Origin: Trematomus loennbergii
Lineage: Eukaryota > Chordata > Actinopteri > Perciformes > Nototheniidae
Direction: 5' to 3'
Assembly (NCBI GenBank): GCA_012861695.1
Contig: JAAOOA010000399.1
Coordinates: 14,801,248-14,865,247, forward strand
Length of the DNA stretch: 64,000 bases
This document shows positions 16,643 through 61,696 of the stretch, one piece after another. The notes beneath the pieces are model-generated. The model worked only from the letters and a program-made list of their open reading frames with translations, had not been told where the DNA came from and searched no databases. The translations under genes and the position numbers were made by a program. Within the stretch, counting starts at the first letter, position 1. Each line of letters begins with the position of its first letter.

Positions 16643-19600
16643 ACATTTGGACTGTGAATAGCAAATAGTGTAGCCACTTTTGCAAAGACTGATATAAGTA
16701 TGATTTATAACCCCTGGGATGTTCTGTAGATAAACAGTTATCACCAAACCCCTTCTCCCATGTCAACACATTAAGACAAACAACACATCAACTTATCAGC
16801 TTAGTTGTGATGAAAGGATGTTGACAACTGATCTGTGTTTTTATTTCATTTACCAAGCATATCAAGGTCAGATGTTTTTATTAGATATGATTTGATGATA
16901 GGCCATTAGATATGATATTTTCCACCTACGACATCAAGGCAAATTAGTCAGAAAAACATTTGCAAGAGCAAGACAACGTTGTTTTGGGCATAGAAAATGC
17001 AACCAAAGCAACTTAAGGCTTTGGTTGAGGAACATTTTTACTTCCCATTTTTTCATTTACATAGTATATTTTTAAACTACAGGCAAATTGGGAATTTAAT
17101 TGAAGATATGTACAAATATATATAGTGAAGATGTGGCATAGGATGTCGTTATTTCAAGAGGCCTTTTTTGATTATTTACACAAGCGTTTGCCAGAGGTTA
17201 ACGTGGGGTTAAGCATCTGTGACACTGACGTTAGCATGTTGAGCTACACTGACACTGCATCTACAAAGATTTCATCCCTTTAATGTGTGACAGGCTGAAA
17301 TACAATCAAATAACTTTGAAGTTAAAATATGGCCATGAAATTTCCCCAGGTATGCCAAGACTGCACCATGACAAAAGCTAATATTAGTGCAATGAAATGT
17401 CAGCACCCTAGACACTTTCTCACCAAAATTAAAACATATTTTCAGTATTTTCAGACTGTGCAAACAGCACCCCAAAGCTCTCAGGCTAATCACAACCACA
17501 GAAAGCCAGGGAAATCAGATGAATCTGGAACATTTGAACTGTTCCCATTTGAAGAGAGCCCCAATCACACAATTGTTAACCTTCTTTAGTAAATAAAGCA
17601 TTTCCTGGTATGAAATTGGAAACATAATCATGAAAGTTACACAAATTTGATGATACAAGAATTGAAACAATAATACCATAAAGGACAAACAATAACTTTC
17701 AGTGAGACAGTTTTCACATCTTGTCAAAATTGCAGTGTTGAAGTTGGAAAGGGTTTGTTATGCATCTTCTCTTTTTACTGCAGATGGCTAGATGTGTGAA
17801 GACAAGCAGAGGACATAGAGCAATACTCAGCCTTACATTTCTGGCACCATCTTCTAAATATTTACACACTGGGTAGAAAAAGTGTTGTTTAGTTTGTATC
17901 TGTAATTGGATGCTTGTTTTTACCCTGATCAAGTGGCTGGTGGTCCTCTGCCTCTACATTTCCTACAGCTGAATGGGTTTGACAGGATCTGCAGTGTCCC
18001 CATAATGGGCCTTCAGCCTCAAGGAAATATCGAAATGGCTTTTTAGACTGCAGAAGTCATTACCGTATAGATAATGAAAGACGTTAACTTCAGCACTTGA
18101 GTTACTTTAATGCAGCTGTGGAATTCTGGACAAGAAAGAAGACTTATGTGCTTAGATCTTAGAAATGGTCAACCTTTCAGAAAAGCACCCTTATTTCCAG
18201 CTTGACCAACCTTTTTGAGTTTATCCACACACATTTGTAAAGGTCTATTTCAATATGGTTTCTACCTTACATTATCTTTGAACACAGTAAACAGTGAAGG
18301 CATGTGGATCTGTAAACAAATGTGATTTTATGAAATACCCTTTATGACTTTACCCCTCCTTGCTTTTGAACCAAGAGAGTCTTGCAGCCTGATGGCACTG
18401 TCCACTGTGACTGCCCACAGGAAGAGCGGAGGATAAGAAAATAAACAATCCCCTTATAGACATTGCATATCAAATGTGGGAAAGAGTTACTACATCTGCA
18501 TCTCATATTAAACAAAGACAGATGATATCCATGAAATTGATACAGCTCTCAGCAGTCTAATGTAGGAACAAGGCTTCAAGCTATTCATGAGATTTCAGAA
18601 AGTCTATCCATATCAAATCTCAATTTGTGCTGCCCCTGGTCATTTACATAATATAACCTACTGGACTTTATACTAAAAGGACATCCATTATAGTTATATT
18701 TTCACCAGATGGTGGCAGATGAGTTCTTCTGCGGTGAGATAATCCCAGTGTCAAAATGTGTCAAAACACAGTCTATGCTTACAGCGAAGATGTTTGTTGA
18801 AATTGAGACTTGTTCCTACCCCTGAGCACATGCTGGCTTCTAACAGTGTGTGGTGAACAGATCAGAAAGGAAGTATCACCTTAACTCCTTTAAAATGCAC
18901 TTGACCTTTCCCTCACACTTTAACAGACAAATAAAATCCTTTATTTGAAATGACCACAGGTTTGATTCTCTCTCACCACTCCAACAGTGCTTTTGTCAGC
19001 TGAAACGATCAAACAAAAATACAGACCAAGTAAGCAACCAGCTGGTGAGCACATTTAGCAGCTTAAGACAAGGATAATTATTAAAAGTAGAGACTGAAAA
19101 ACTGAGATAAAAAATAATGGAAATTGGACCAACATTTAGCAGGCTGCCAGAAACAAATGAATTATAATTCTGCACCTAAACTGGAAGAGTATATAAGCAA
19201 CTGTTTGCTAACAAATTCACCAAATCAACTAAGAAGGTGATGATATTTAAAGGTTGTTTTCTCAACTTCCAGTGCCTTCAAGTGGCCAAAAATACGTTAT
19301 GATCGTTTTAATATAGAAATACAGATCAGTGCAGCTTTGAGATCTTAATGCATACATACTTTAGAAGCGTGAAACACCTTTTGCTTCTTAGAAATCGCCT
19401 GACTGTAGCCTACACATTGCACATGTCACGAAAGCAGTTCAGTTCAGAAATTGTTTTAATACGACTTTAGAGGATCTCTTTATATCCAAATATCCTTCTC
19501 GCCTCCAGGATACAGATAACCTTCATTTTTCCATAAGCGTATTTGTTCCACCAGTAATGGATCCTGAGACTCGCTGAATAAGATATTAATTGCTGTGACC

Positions 19601-22576
19601 TGCCAGGAGTATTTTGGCACTTTGATGTCTGCCTCCGGTCATCAGTTATTATTTGACTGTTTTCTCTCCTTCCTCTTGGGCCAGAATTCCTGTCTCCGGA
19701 GAGATTTAGTTGATCAGACCCCTACATCTCCTCACAGTTCCCGCACCTTCCAGTTGTTGCTGTAAAATCCAGCTGCTCCAGGGAGCAGAGTGGGGGGGGC
19801 ATGTCTCTTTGATTTGAAACAGACATTTCCACCTCTCGCGTTGCAGGGGCCGACGAGGCTGCACGCAGGATTCAGTCCATTAACGTTTAATATCCAACCT
19901 GTTATTGGCACAGTTTTCACACGAAAGCAAGCTCCATATTTACATCTCACAGCTTGCTTTTCGGCAGTTGTATGCACTCTTCTTGGTTTGCAATGGTTCA
20001 GGAATAGTGCTTCAAGAGAAGAAATATATTTCTGCATTTAGACCTTTCGGCTTCCACCTGTCCTGGAGATGTTCCTCTTCATTGCATTCAATTAGATGAG
20101 AAAAGGGAAAGATTTTACCGCCATTAACCTTTGACAAGTAAAAGCGACGTACTTCTGCCCCCCCGAGCTGCATGCGCACGTTCAGAAGACCGTGCGTCTT
20201 CTCCTTTAATTAGTTTGAACATTAGATATTGCTTTCACAAAATGTGCCCTTCTGCTGCAGCTAATTTGAAGTCAAAGCACCACTTAAAAACTGAGGCGCT
20301 GTTATGAAAACAGAAAAAAAGCACAGTTTGCCTTCCATCAAAGCACAACCTTTTATGGTAAATGACTAAGGTAAGATTTTAAATGGACATGGTCTCAGGA
20401 ATCCTGGTGCAGGGCTTGCTGAGGTTAATGCTCCTCACATGCCACAACTGCCTGTATTTAGGTTTTTAAATGATTGACAGTTATGGACAGAAGAGAGATT
20501 TTACATAATTCTTTGAATTTAAGTTCAATTTCCATTTGTTGAAATAGTCGTTTTTGTTTCTGTTTACAGATTAAAATAATGAGATACAACATTAATAAGT
20601 GAACTTTAGTCATGTTAGCATGTGGAGGCTGGCCCTTTAGCTTTATACTAAGCTAACTAGCTCCTGGTTTTAGCTCCACACCAAGACTAACTCAGATGAG
20701 AAGAAATTATAATTTCACTTTATGAAAGAAAGGTAATTTCGTAAACTTGTATACTCTACCTTTGAATGCTGGATATTTCAAGATCTGCTTTCTAAAAGAC
20801 TATGTATCCTTAAATCTTTTAGACATTTAGACGGCTCCAAAAAATACTTTGAACCACGCATATGTATTTCATTATAAAATCATTCATCCGACAGAAGAAC
20901 TATAAAAAGCATTTCTTTAGTGATCACTGGTACTCACATTTCTCACTTTCTGAAATGGATGGGACTTTAGTTTGTCAGTGAGTGAGTACATTGTCTCTGT
21001 GTGGCTGGAAGTCATTCAAAGCTGATGCTAAGGGTAAATCATTACCTCCTAGAGACTTCTTTACTCTTTCCAATCGATCACAAATAAGGTTTATTTATTT
21101 ATTTGCTGTCTTATCTGATTAAATAAACAGATAGACGAAGATGAGTGTGAAGTCTTTCAGTGCCGACAGCAGCTTTGTGGGTAGGCTGACTGAGAGGAAA
21201 ATAAATATACAGTATGAAGGATGTAGGGGATCTACCAAAAGAGAACAAAGACAAGATATGGAGAAAAATGTTGGCAGCCGTTCCTGACCATGAACACAAA
21301 TTATACTGTGCTATTCTGACCACCCGTACATTATGATATAGCCTTGACAAGGGAATTCAACCATTTGCCTATAAGTCAGACAAAATCCTGCGTATCAAAT
21401 CAGAAACAGGTGAGACCAGGTGAAAATAATACAAATCTACTTGGGTTTTTCTGCTTCATCGCTTCATCACCTTCAGTCAGAGACAGAGAAATAGCTTTTA
21501 TATCAAGTCTGCAATTCAATTTTCTTTGGAATTTGGAAACTTTAACAGAAAAACGTGGGTCTAATATAACTATAACGGATTCAAGGAAAAAGGAGAAAGA
21601 ATGTAATAAACAACCCTTTACATCCTTTATGTTAAACAGTAAATAATAGGTCTGATAAAGATTCATTTTTTCGACGAATCTTAAGAATTTTAGAAGCTTT
21701 CACAACACTTTTGCTCAAGCATGAAATAGTTTAAAAAATATGTACAAGGTGATCTACTTTCATCTATTCAAAGTCACTAGTGGAGAATGTCCAAAAAATA
21801 ACATGGCACGGTTTGAAGCAAAACATTTTTGTAATTAAAATCTGCTGGATGTGTTGTTTGTTGCCTCCTGTTGTTGTCATAATATATTTCCTGATATGCA
21901 GCTGGCATTACATTTGCAAAACATCCACACTGCTGCTGTTGTATTTTGTCATTATTTTTATTATTTTATTTGACACAACTCACATTACACGGTTGGTCTG
22001 TAGGAAGCAATTATTTCAGCTCAGTTGAAAGTGTATGCTGTAAGGAAACCTAATGGTGTGGAAGATGGGATATGGAGGGGTCAGAGAACAGGATTGGTGC
22101 AGTAAATCTAAAAATGGTCATGCATACTTGATGAAAAAAACTCTCAACTTCAGCATCAAGTTCCAGGAAAACTGCTGGTTTCATTGGTCCACATTGTTTT
22201 GGGACCTTCAAATTGTACTTCATTTTGGGATATAACCTTAACGCAATGTAGCGCATGGCAATATAAACTAAAAATACAAATGTAAAGAGTTTCAAGAAAT
22301 GTAGTTTGGAGACAAGCTTCAAATTCATCAATGATTCAAAATCATTTCAATGACCTTTAAGCCATGAGCTTATGTGAATTGCTCTTTTCCTGTCAGGTTG
22401 AACTTGTTAAATGCACTGATCAAACAGAAACGTGGAGATCATCACATTTATGACGCTGAGATGACTTTGGGGTATTTGCACCAGCGAGTCAAGTGAACTA
22501 ACTTAGACTGTAAGAAGTCATTTAAACTGGACCGTTTACTTTTCTTACAAACATAAGGTGCAAAAGCATAAAGTAA

Positions 22577-22595
22577 GTAGTAGTAGTAGTAGTAG
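22577..22595. repeat. (TAG)n microsatellite
   Basis: Six copies of a trinucleotide repeat in intergenic DNA. Confidence 0.9.
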
Positions 22596-22739
22596 ATGCA
22601 GTCAAATATTTACTTCATAGGACTGCTTAGTCATATGATGTAAGGGACAATAAAAGCCTCATGTTCCATTTTTGTAACTTATTGCACAGAAAAATAGTCC
22701 CTTTAGCTTGAGTCAGTTTCTTCCCCTCCGCTACCGGCA

Positions 22740-22787
22740 TCATTTTTTTAATAAACCTGTTTCTGATTCTGATTCTGACTTGAGTCA
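22740..22787 (+). mobile_element. possible 3' tail of a fish retroposon
   Basis: A sequence with AATAAA followed by GTTTCTGATTCTGATTCTGA, a short tandem GATTCT tail. Short tandem tails after a polyadenylation-like signal are typical of LINE/SINE 3' ends in fish. The body of the element is not recognisable. Confidence 0.35.
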
Positions 22788-24790
22788 TATTTCAGCTTAT
22801 TAAAATGAATACAGAAACAAATACTTGTAATGTACACATCAAGCTAAGTCTTGCGTCTCAGTTGTTTGTCAATTTGGGATGAGCATCTTATCAGTTAAGT
22901 GCATGCTTAATAACCACAGTGGGTTGCATTGAATCAAACATTTTGACAAGTTGACATAACAAAGGCAGATAGATCGAGAAGGCAGCAACTGAAATCTACT
23001 TGCCTTTGTCCAACAAATGCCTACCTCTGACTCACACACAGACAGACCTGAACAAACCACAAACAGATTTGTTATGAATAGAGGAAATGAGCAAGCACAA
23101 GAAGTGTTTACAAATGACATGGCTAAACTGGAATTATTATGCTTTACCTCGTGCTAGGGACAAATTATATCTAATTTGGTCTACTCAGCATTATTGGACA
23201 GTGTTTCCCAACCCGAGGGGTTGCATCACTCACAACTCATATACATGTACTGTTTGATGAGGAGGCCCCAAGTAAACCACGCTTGAAGCAGATATAATCT
23301 CTGTTTATATTCGCAATGGATCACTTCACAACTTGTATGCGGTCGCTCAAAGTACAGCGCCCACAGAACTGTACCACCTGACTGCGATCCCCGGTTGGCT
23401 TTAAAGCATCCATGTTGTAACTGCCTAGCACAAAACATCATAAGTCATTTTTTATTATTATTCAAATACAGTATATTGGAAACATGAATATCAAAGAGAA
23501 ATGTAAACCATGTTTCCGGTATTACTTGGGTTTTGCATTACCTAAAGTATCAGGAGGCTGTCAGAGGGACTGCTGCTTGCATTCTCTTTTAGAGACTGAT
23601 GCGAAGGTATTATTCGTGTTAGATTCTGTGCCAACGGCAATATGTACTTTACCATGAGTTAAGAAGGACATAAAAAGCTCTTAATGAATAAAAACTATGT
23701 ACAGGAACATTAATGTTGTAGCCAGAGGAGCATTACTCTAAATGCTTTGCAGAGCATGAACTGTAACATCTATAAGAGTTGCCAAAATAAACAGATCCAT
23801 GTTGTTTATTTTCTAAATGCACTTATATCTTAATACCCTGGGACCACATTGTTTAGAAATGCTGAGAGGATTGACAACACAATCCCAAATCTTGAAAAGC
23901 CCTGTCGAACTAGGAAGCCACAGCCGGAAAGATGGGTGTTAGTCCACGGGTGGTCCGTTCCCTCTTCGCAGCTTTTATGGCCTTGGGAAAGATCTTTATC
24001 TGATTATATTCCCATTTTAATCTCAATAAACAAGCCTTAATGAATTCAATTTTCTGGTCATGGTGGAAATAAAACAAGAATTACCTGTAAACAGGATGGT
24101 GGAAGCAGAACAAGACAGTGACGACCACCGTTGTCCTTTATTCAAATGTATCTCTATTTTATATACATATGTTTTTAGTCCAAAGCATGTGTTTTATTTG
24201 TGGCTAATCTATAAATACTTATCAGTTTCTTTCAGGTCAGGATTTCTCTAAGAGCATTGACCTCTGATGCCCTGAGAAATTGACCTCCTAGTAATCCAAT
24301 TGAAGTGATCATACTATGTGCAGCTGAGCTTGGGGTTGGGGTGGGGGTGAGGATGGAGGGCAACACGTGCTACTCACAAGCCTTACAGATGAAACTTGTT
24401 TAATGAACGGTGGCATTGGAGCTGGTGACTTGAGGTGTACAATGTGTTTCCTCACCCATGATCATATTGGTTCAGGATGAAGGGAAACATAAACAAGCAT
24501 CTATTTGAGAGGAAATCTTCTAAAATCTCGAACGTTTGGGAAGATTTGGACAGAGCACTGAGAGCAGCACTGTTGATCGTTTGAACTACATGAACCCTAT
24601 TTTACTACAAACGATATTTTCAAAGTAAGATGCTACAAAGAATAGGGCAGGTGGAAAATAATTAACTATATTTACTTACTTACTTTGTTCTACACATGGA
24701 AATGTCTCTGCTAAAATTGTAAAAGGAAAGTCCAATTAATGAATACACATTAATGAACCCAAAATTCGATTTTCCGTCTTTCCTCTCCCA

Positions 24791-25179
24791 TTAAAGGTAG
24801 GGTAGGTACGTTTGAGAAACCGGCTCGAGATACACTTTTTGTTATATTCCATGGAATGCTCTTAACATCCCGATAGCAATGAATATCTTAAGTGCTTTGA
24901 CAAAAAATCCATAAAAAAATTTCATCTGTGGAAGCCGTAATACTGTAAAAAGCACGACCAATCATTTTAGCCAGCCCGGCTAAAATAACTGGATGGCCTA
25001 CCTGCCTGTCAGCCTTCCATCTGTGCACAAACTTATCTCGTGCTCTCATTGGTCATGTGCGCGTTCGTGTGTGTTGGAGGAGGGGCTCTATAAGGAAGTG
25101 GCAGATTTTCTCCGGTTGTGTATTTTCAAATTCTAGCGATCTCGAGCCGGTTTCTCAAACTTACCTACCCTACCTTTAA
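24791..25179. mobile_element. TTAA-flanked MITE with 37-bp terminal inverted repeats
   Basis: TTAA at 24791-24794 and 25176-25179 borders inverted ends beginning AGGTAGGGTAGGTA. These pair over about 37 bp with one mismatch (C versus A at position 15). The interior has no reading frame. The ends are well preserved, so insertion was probably recent. The TTAA target suggests piggyBac-type mobilisation; the family name is unknown to me. Confidence 0.88.
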
Positions 25180-27959
25180 TAGTAATTGTGTGCCTCTGAT
25201 ATGTTGCAAGGTGCTTTTTCTCACATCAAATGGTAAATAATTTCACTCTTGTTCCGGGATGACAATGCCTCCATCCACAGGGCAAAAGTGGTAACTGTGC
25301 TATGTGATAGGAAATGTAAACAATGCAGTGCATTACTATAAGAAGAGGTATTAGGATTCTTTACTTTGGTAAAAATAAATCTAAAAACCGCCATAACAAG
25401 TAAAAGTCAAGCACTGAATTGTTTTAATTAAGTAAAGGTACATGAGTATTGTCTGCTAAATATATTCCAAAAATAAGGTACTCTATGAAAAAAAAGCCTA
25501 TTTCAGAGTTGTTTTTTTAAATCATGGAAATATTATTATTAATTAACTGTCATTAAAAAGTTTCATATTGTAGTAGGTGTGAAAACGTTTATTATATTCT
25601 GTTGGCTAGTTAAATGTAAAACAAATGCATGTTACATTTTAATATTTTGAGACAATTTTAGACCCAAGGAATAATATTGAAGTTTTTTTTCGAGATTGGC
25701 ATCGTTCCCCTTTTAGTACATTACTTGCAAACTATGATTATATGCAGGGTGCTGTGATAGTTAATGGTGCATTTTATGATGATATGAATTATTTTAACAT
25801 ACAGTATATGCTCACCAGCAGATGGCACTGCATAACCACTCTAGTGCAGAGTGAGCTGTGATTCAAGTCAGTCAGGTATGCTCATGTTATTTTTCACCAC
25901 AAATCAGACTCAGTGTTAAAGATGACTGCATGACTACAAATATACTGCAATAACACCGTTATTGAACATCACCAGAAAATAAAAAGACAAATGTCTGTGA
26001 CGTTTTACCAATTTATTGTTTTGTTAATGTTTGTGCAAGGATAAGAGTTACAAAAATCTACAGACTAGACATGATAATATATCCTGTTCCTATTATACAA
26101 TGTTATTTATACAAGTATCCTTTAGAAGTATGTATATATTCAGTCCAATGTACCTATTACACGTTAAATATATATTGATCATCCTTATAGGACAGACAAC
26201 AAACACCACCAACAGTAAACAAGTTCATCTAAACACCCACACAGCCTGAACTGACCGTGTGCAATCTAGACAGTATGTAAGCTTGAATGGTACTGATGTG
26301 CTATATCATATTTCTAGTACAACTTCATCAAATGAATACACATGACCTACAAATGCAGCATAGTTCCCTGTACTGTTTATAAGTGCATTAGCCACTTGAA
26401 TTGTAGGAGAACTTTTTTACTTTTTATTGAGGTAACACAGCTAATCTTTTTATAAAGAGAGATGACTATAATATAAGAACAGTTTATGATTTTCATTTGT
26501 ATTTCCTTGTATTAATCATATGGGTGGCATGTCTATAATGTCAACAATAATAGTCAATGTTCTCTGTGTTACTCTGGCCCTGCAGCCTGGTCTACCTCTG
26601 CCATCCACTGACCTATTTCTGAAATTAATGAATGAAGGAAAAATATAGTTTTGGCTGTGATACTGTTCTCCTGTTATCAGGCATAAGACATAGATTTTTG
26701 AACAGCTTGCCAGGACTGACATGCAGCAAACACAATGAATGATCAAATATCAGAGTTACATAGAGTTTGTAACAGTCAACTGCTGAGAAAATTCGACTGC
26801 CGGTCAGACAGGTTACTGATTGGTCAGACTGCAGCCGACCCATTTTTCTGAGGACAAAACTGCTTGGAAAGTTTTGATGGAACATTTTCTTTCAAACTTT
26901 TTTCTCTCGTAGAAAAATTGTAATCGACAATTTCAAGACAGAAAGGGAGTATATTTTGATTTAGGTTAAAGACAATATTTGTGTAGCTTGTTTCAAATTA
27001 TTGTCCTAAATTACTTTGTTGAAATATTTACCAATCCAAGTAACAATTGATGAGGTCCATGAAAAGCTTTCAGCCCTTTGTACTCAGTGTCCTTGGGTTG
27101 GATATGTGTGTGTCGTTGGGTGTAGCAAGAACTGCTGTCTTCCAGCTTGTTTTTCATACTACCATTGTTTTTTAGTTTTTTAAATATTGGCTCAAATACA
27201 GATGTAATTACCTTTAAGCCAGCATGTAGTGGCCATTAGAAGATTTGCTACCTAATGCAACTCTACCCTGGTTTTACCGATGATCCATGGGCTGTGTCTG
27301 AAATCACTCTCATATAGTGAACAATACATTGACATTTCAAACATTTATAAATCAGCATCATAACAGGTGCAGCGCCAAACAGCTGTAATTTTTGCATCTA
27401 TAAAATATGATGCATTGCATTGTGGTAAATTCATTGTTGGTAAAAAAGAGTTAACATGCCATGCACACTACTTTCTTTCATTCCATTATTAAATGTTACT
27501 TACAGTAGGTGTACAATGTTCCCGGTTTTACAGTAAATGGAGAGTGATCTCAGAAACAGCCCCGATGTGGCCAAGGAGTCATGGTTTTGATGACTAAAGA
27601 AACACCAGCACAGACTGGATGTCTACACAATTAGTGGTGAAACATACCCATAAGTGTTCCCTCATAATGAAACATGAACAAGATTGAAAGTCAAAGCCCA
27701 CAGCATATTTGTAACCTAATAACTTGAGATGTTTCACTGTCAGATTATAGTAAACAGAAGCGTTTTCCAGTGCATCCCATTTTTTATCCAGCATGTCTGC
27801 TCAGCATGGTAGCATTCTATAAACAATTTTCTTATTTAAATTCTACTGTAATATTTGTATGAGCTATATCAACTTGTCCACCAACAAGGTCATGTGTTGG
27901 CCCAGAGTTTGTCAGAAAGTAGCCGTCCTACACTCTAGAAGATTAGTGGTAAATATTCA
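25180..27959. other. sequence 3' of srgap3, no gene recognised
   Basis: AT-rich DNA that probably includes the srgap3 3' UTR next to 27960. No coding exon or named repeat was recognised. Confidence 0.45.
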
Positions 27960-58286
<30,327 letters not shown>

Positions 58287-58800
58287 TTTGGGGAGCACAG
58301 ATTGTGCAATGCTCGCGCAGGAGTCAGCGACTTGGTTGCCACAATGCAGCGTTTGCCCGTGTGCAGTCCTCTCCAGATAGTTGAGCAACAATCAGATGCG
58401 AATCATCGCCCTCTTTGACACAACTTCGGATATTAAACGCACTTGAGAGGCTCTGCGATGTTGCTGTGCTGCGTTCAAGGCGGCGTCGAGCCTAAAAGTG
58501 CATACTGATCCCTGACCACTCCTCTCCAGCAGTACTCGTCAGTGAATCGGGAAACAATTCACGTTTGATGCACATTTCATAGAAGCCTGGAGTAAGCTCT
58601 GTGAGGAACCGCTATGGCAGCCTCGGCGATGAAAGCACCGAGCTCCTTCTGCAAAACAACTGTCCAGTCTGCCCTTTTTTTTCTCTCTCCCCCTCTCTGC
58701 AATTTCAATGCTGCTGCAGAAAAGGCTGAATGGATGTGAAAGTCAATCAGAGACTCCTCCCCCAACCCCCTCCCTTCTTCTCCACTTTTCTCCTCATGGA
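58287..58800 (-). promoter_or_regulatory. srgap3: probable srgap3 5' UTR and promoter region
   Basis: Sequence upstream of the exon 1 ATG is locally enriched in CpG (for example CTCGCGCAGG, GGCGGCGTCGAGC) compared with the AT-rich surroundings, as expected of a vertebrate gene start. No TATA box was identified at a convincing distance, and the transcription start cannot be fixed. Confidence 0.45.
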
Positions 58801-61331
58801 TGATTTAAGATTTGTCTGAGTGTACTGACAAACCTTTGCCAATTACACATGTTGTTGTACTGGGTCCACAGCTGAGGGAATATATAAATAGATTGTTTGT
58901 GATCAGGATTTGATGGCTCTGTTTCCAGAGCATTAACTGTAACATGAACCTGTCTGCAGAACAGGATCAGGCTAGTTATCCCACTTCGTAAGACATTTTT
59001 TTATTCAAATTCAAATGTTTCGATGTTATTGATTATATACGGTTAATCTCCAAATCTCCAACGTAGTATTGACACATAATACTGATACAACAAGAATCAA
59101 ATGATGGCATCTTCATACAGCAATGCAATCAAAAAATAATGCATTTCTGTATTTCTGAAAACAATTTACTTATTTGATACTTAATATATAAAGAGCAATG
59201 ATGTTATAGTTTCCCACATCCCATGGTGACATCTTTGAATGGCTAATTGGTCTGAAACCAAAGATATTCTTTTAGTTTCACGTTTGTCAAAGAAAAGCAT
59301 AACCCTTACGTTTGAGATGCTGGATCCAGCAAATGTTTTGCATTGTTACTTAAGCAATAGCTAAAGTGATGATTGATTATTAAAATAGTTGAAGACAAAA
59401 TGTCTGTTGATCAGCTAATCGCTTAGTTTATCATTGATCCCCTGATAAACATCGACCAAGAATGACTAAAGACTTGATGTTTGACCTGCCGGGCCCGTGT
59501 TTAGCCGTACGCTTATCACAATATCTATAGCCTGATCACTTCATGTAACTACCAAATTACCCAAATAAACAGGACATGTAAACATACCCAAAATAAAAGT
59601 TTTGTCTTGAAAATCAACAAAAAATGTTGCCTAGATTTGTCTTAGGTGTGAACACAAAACCAACTGGCATAAAGCCACTTATTTCTGAGTGGAAGACACA
59701 ATGAGTCACTCTTCCCTGCTCATTCACTCACAGTGCCTTTTTACTGCAGCACAGTTTTCCAACATGTCAAATAACTTTCTGTGGTTTCTCAAGTGCAACT
59801 ATGTGCTACATTTATAATCTTACACCTAGCCAGACTGTGTTTCTGTTTCAGACCCATTTGACCTGATGCATAGCACAGAGATAATAGAGCACTTTGGTTT
59901 TGAGACTGCAATTTAAATTGTGTCATTAAATCCTGCTCTGCCTTTACAAACAATCCTCAGGAAATCTGTGGGCTACTGTCAGCCTCGTACAACTGTTAAA
60001 GCTGGGAGAGAGCCCAGGAGACATTTGAAGAAGAAGCTTCAGTTCTCACTATCCAACCTCCAATAATTTACTGAGCAGTGTTACCTATCAATCTTTGGTA
60101 TCAGAGTATTATTCTGATGTCTGGGTAGCTTTGAAAATAATGTGAAAAAGCTGTGTCTGTCTAATGTGGCCATGGAAGCTTTTAAACCATCCTACAGGCC
60201 TTTATGAGAGGAATGACCATCATAGGGTTCACCTACAAAAGACCGTGCTAAGTGACTTTAAAGCCATTATCACAAGAGTTGGAAAACATTTGCTAATCCA
60301 ATTATATACAAATATATACGTTGCCATGCTGAAAAAAAGGATTTCTTCATAAATTAACTAAGTATACAGAATGATTTAAATCCTGATGTTAATTCAAATG
60401 CACTTCAGGAATGCACGCTATTACTGCTGTTTGTGTGTAGAATAATGGACTAAGCTACAACTGCTTTCGTTTTGCAACTGTGCAAAACTGTGCTGCATAA
60501 TGCCAATAAATAATCCTTACAATTTTGAATCCTTATATATAACCCCTCAAGTTTGACAATGTACTAAATGTGATTTATACTGGGGCTGTTTGTTCAATGT
60601 TGATTGGTTTCAAATGCACCACACCCAGCTTTTATGAAACAGGGAGTTTAGGGCCATTAACATAATAACAGTATTATTCCTGAGACATTGCCCTATATTG
60701 GCTCGCATTAAGACTGGTCCCTACCCTTCCCTTGGGGGATGTCTAAATACTATCAGCCTGATCCAGGTGTAAATGCTAAGCATAAGACAGAAACGATATG
60801 TTTCAGGTATGACATTTTTTACATCAGATGCCCCTTATATCTGTTTATAGAGTTTATAGAGCATTTAAAAAAAAAACTTTAGACTGTCTAACATTTATTT
60901 TCTGTCTGCAAAGCCCTGAAAACACATGCCTCTGTTCCATCATTATTTTTAAATTAAAAGCAAATGTAGTAATGTGTAATTGCCTTACATTTAAAGATAA
61001 GAATCCTATTTAAATTCAAATCAAATTCTTTCTTATTATTTATCTGGTAATATGGTCATTTTACATGTGGTTTTGTCAAAAAAAGAAAAAAAACATAATC
61101 AAATGATATGCCCAATAAAACCTGAACACATCATTAAGCTTTTATAGCTGTGTTGACAATTTGATCAAGTGGCCATAACTTTTCCTGAAAATTTGAAAGG
61201 TAATAGCAGTTGTGATATGCTTTCATTTATATGAGAAAGGTATTTAATATTGATTTAATGAAGCCTATAAACTGTTAAACCTTGTTTGAGATATTGTAAC
61301 ATCATTTTAATACATAGTTTGGTTTTTCTTT
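58801..61331. other. intergenic DNA upstream of srgap3
   Basis: About 2.5 kb without recognised exons or repeat families. Confidence 0.45.
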
Positions 61332-61332
61332 G

Positions 61333-61416
<84 letters not shown>

Positions 61417-61425
61417 TGCGTGCGT
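61332..61425. repeat. compound (GT)n-(GTGC)n microsatellite
   Basis: GT dinucleotides to about 61398, then GTGC tetranucleotides. Intergenic. Confidence 0.97.
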
Positions 61426-61696
61426 ACATTTGTAAACAGTATTAATAAGGTATTTGTATTTGACATGCATTTATTCATAGGAAGCTGTGTTTTTAGACTG
61501 TGTTACCATAGCATCTGAACATAGCAATATTTCACTGTGTATCCATGTATGTTCATAGTTTATTGTTTTTCTTCTAAGTTTTTATTCAATATTTTTGTTG
61601 AATTGTGAATCATTTTTACTGTAAAAATATGTGCCGTATGTGTCAGGAATGTTTGTGTTTGTAGATGTATTTATTGCCTGTATAACTACATTAGCA

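Larger units (their letters stand above)
16643..24790. other. intergenic DNA with scattered repeat fragments
   Basis: About 8 kb with no exon I can recognise. It includes a fragment near 20625-20700 resembling a common fish repeat (GCTAACTAGCTCCTGG phrase), a (TAG)n tract, and what looks like a retroposon tail near 22740-22790. A few GC-richer patches (19780-19870, 20150-20200) have no supporting gene signal. Confidence 0.4.
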
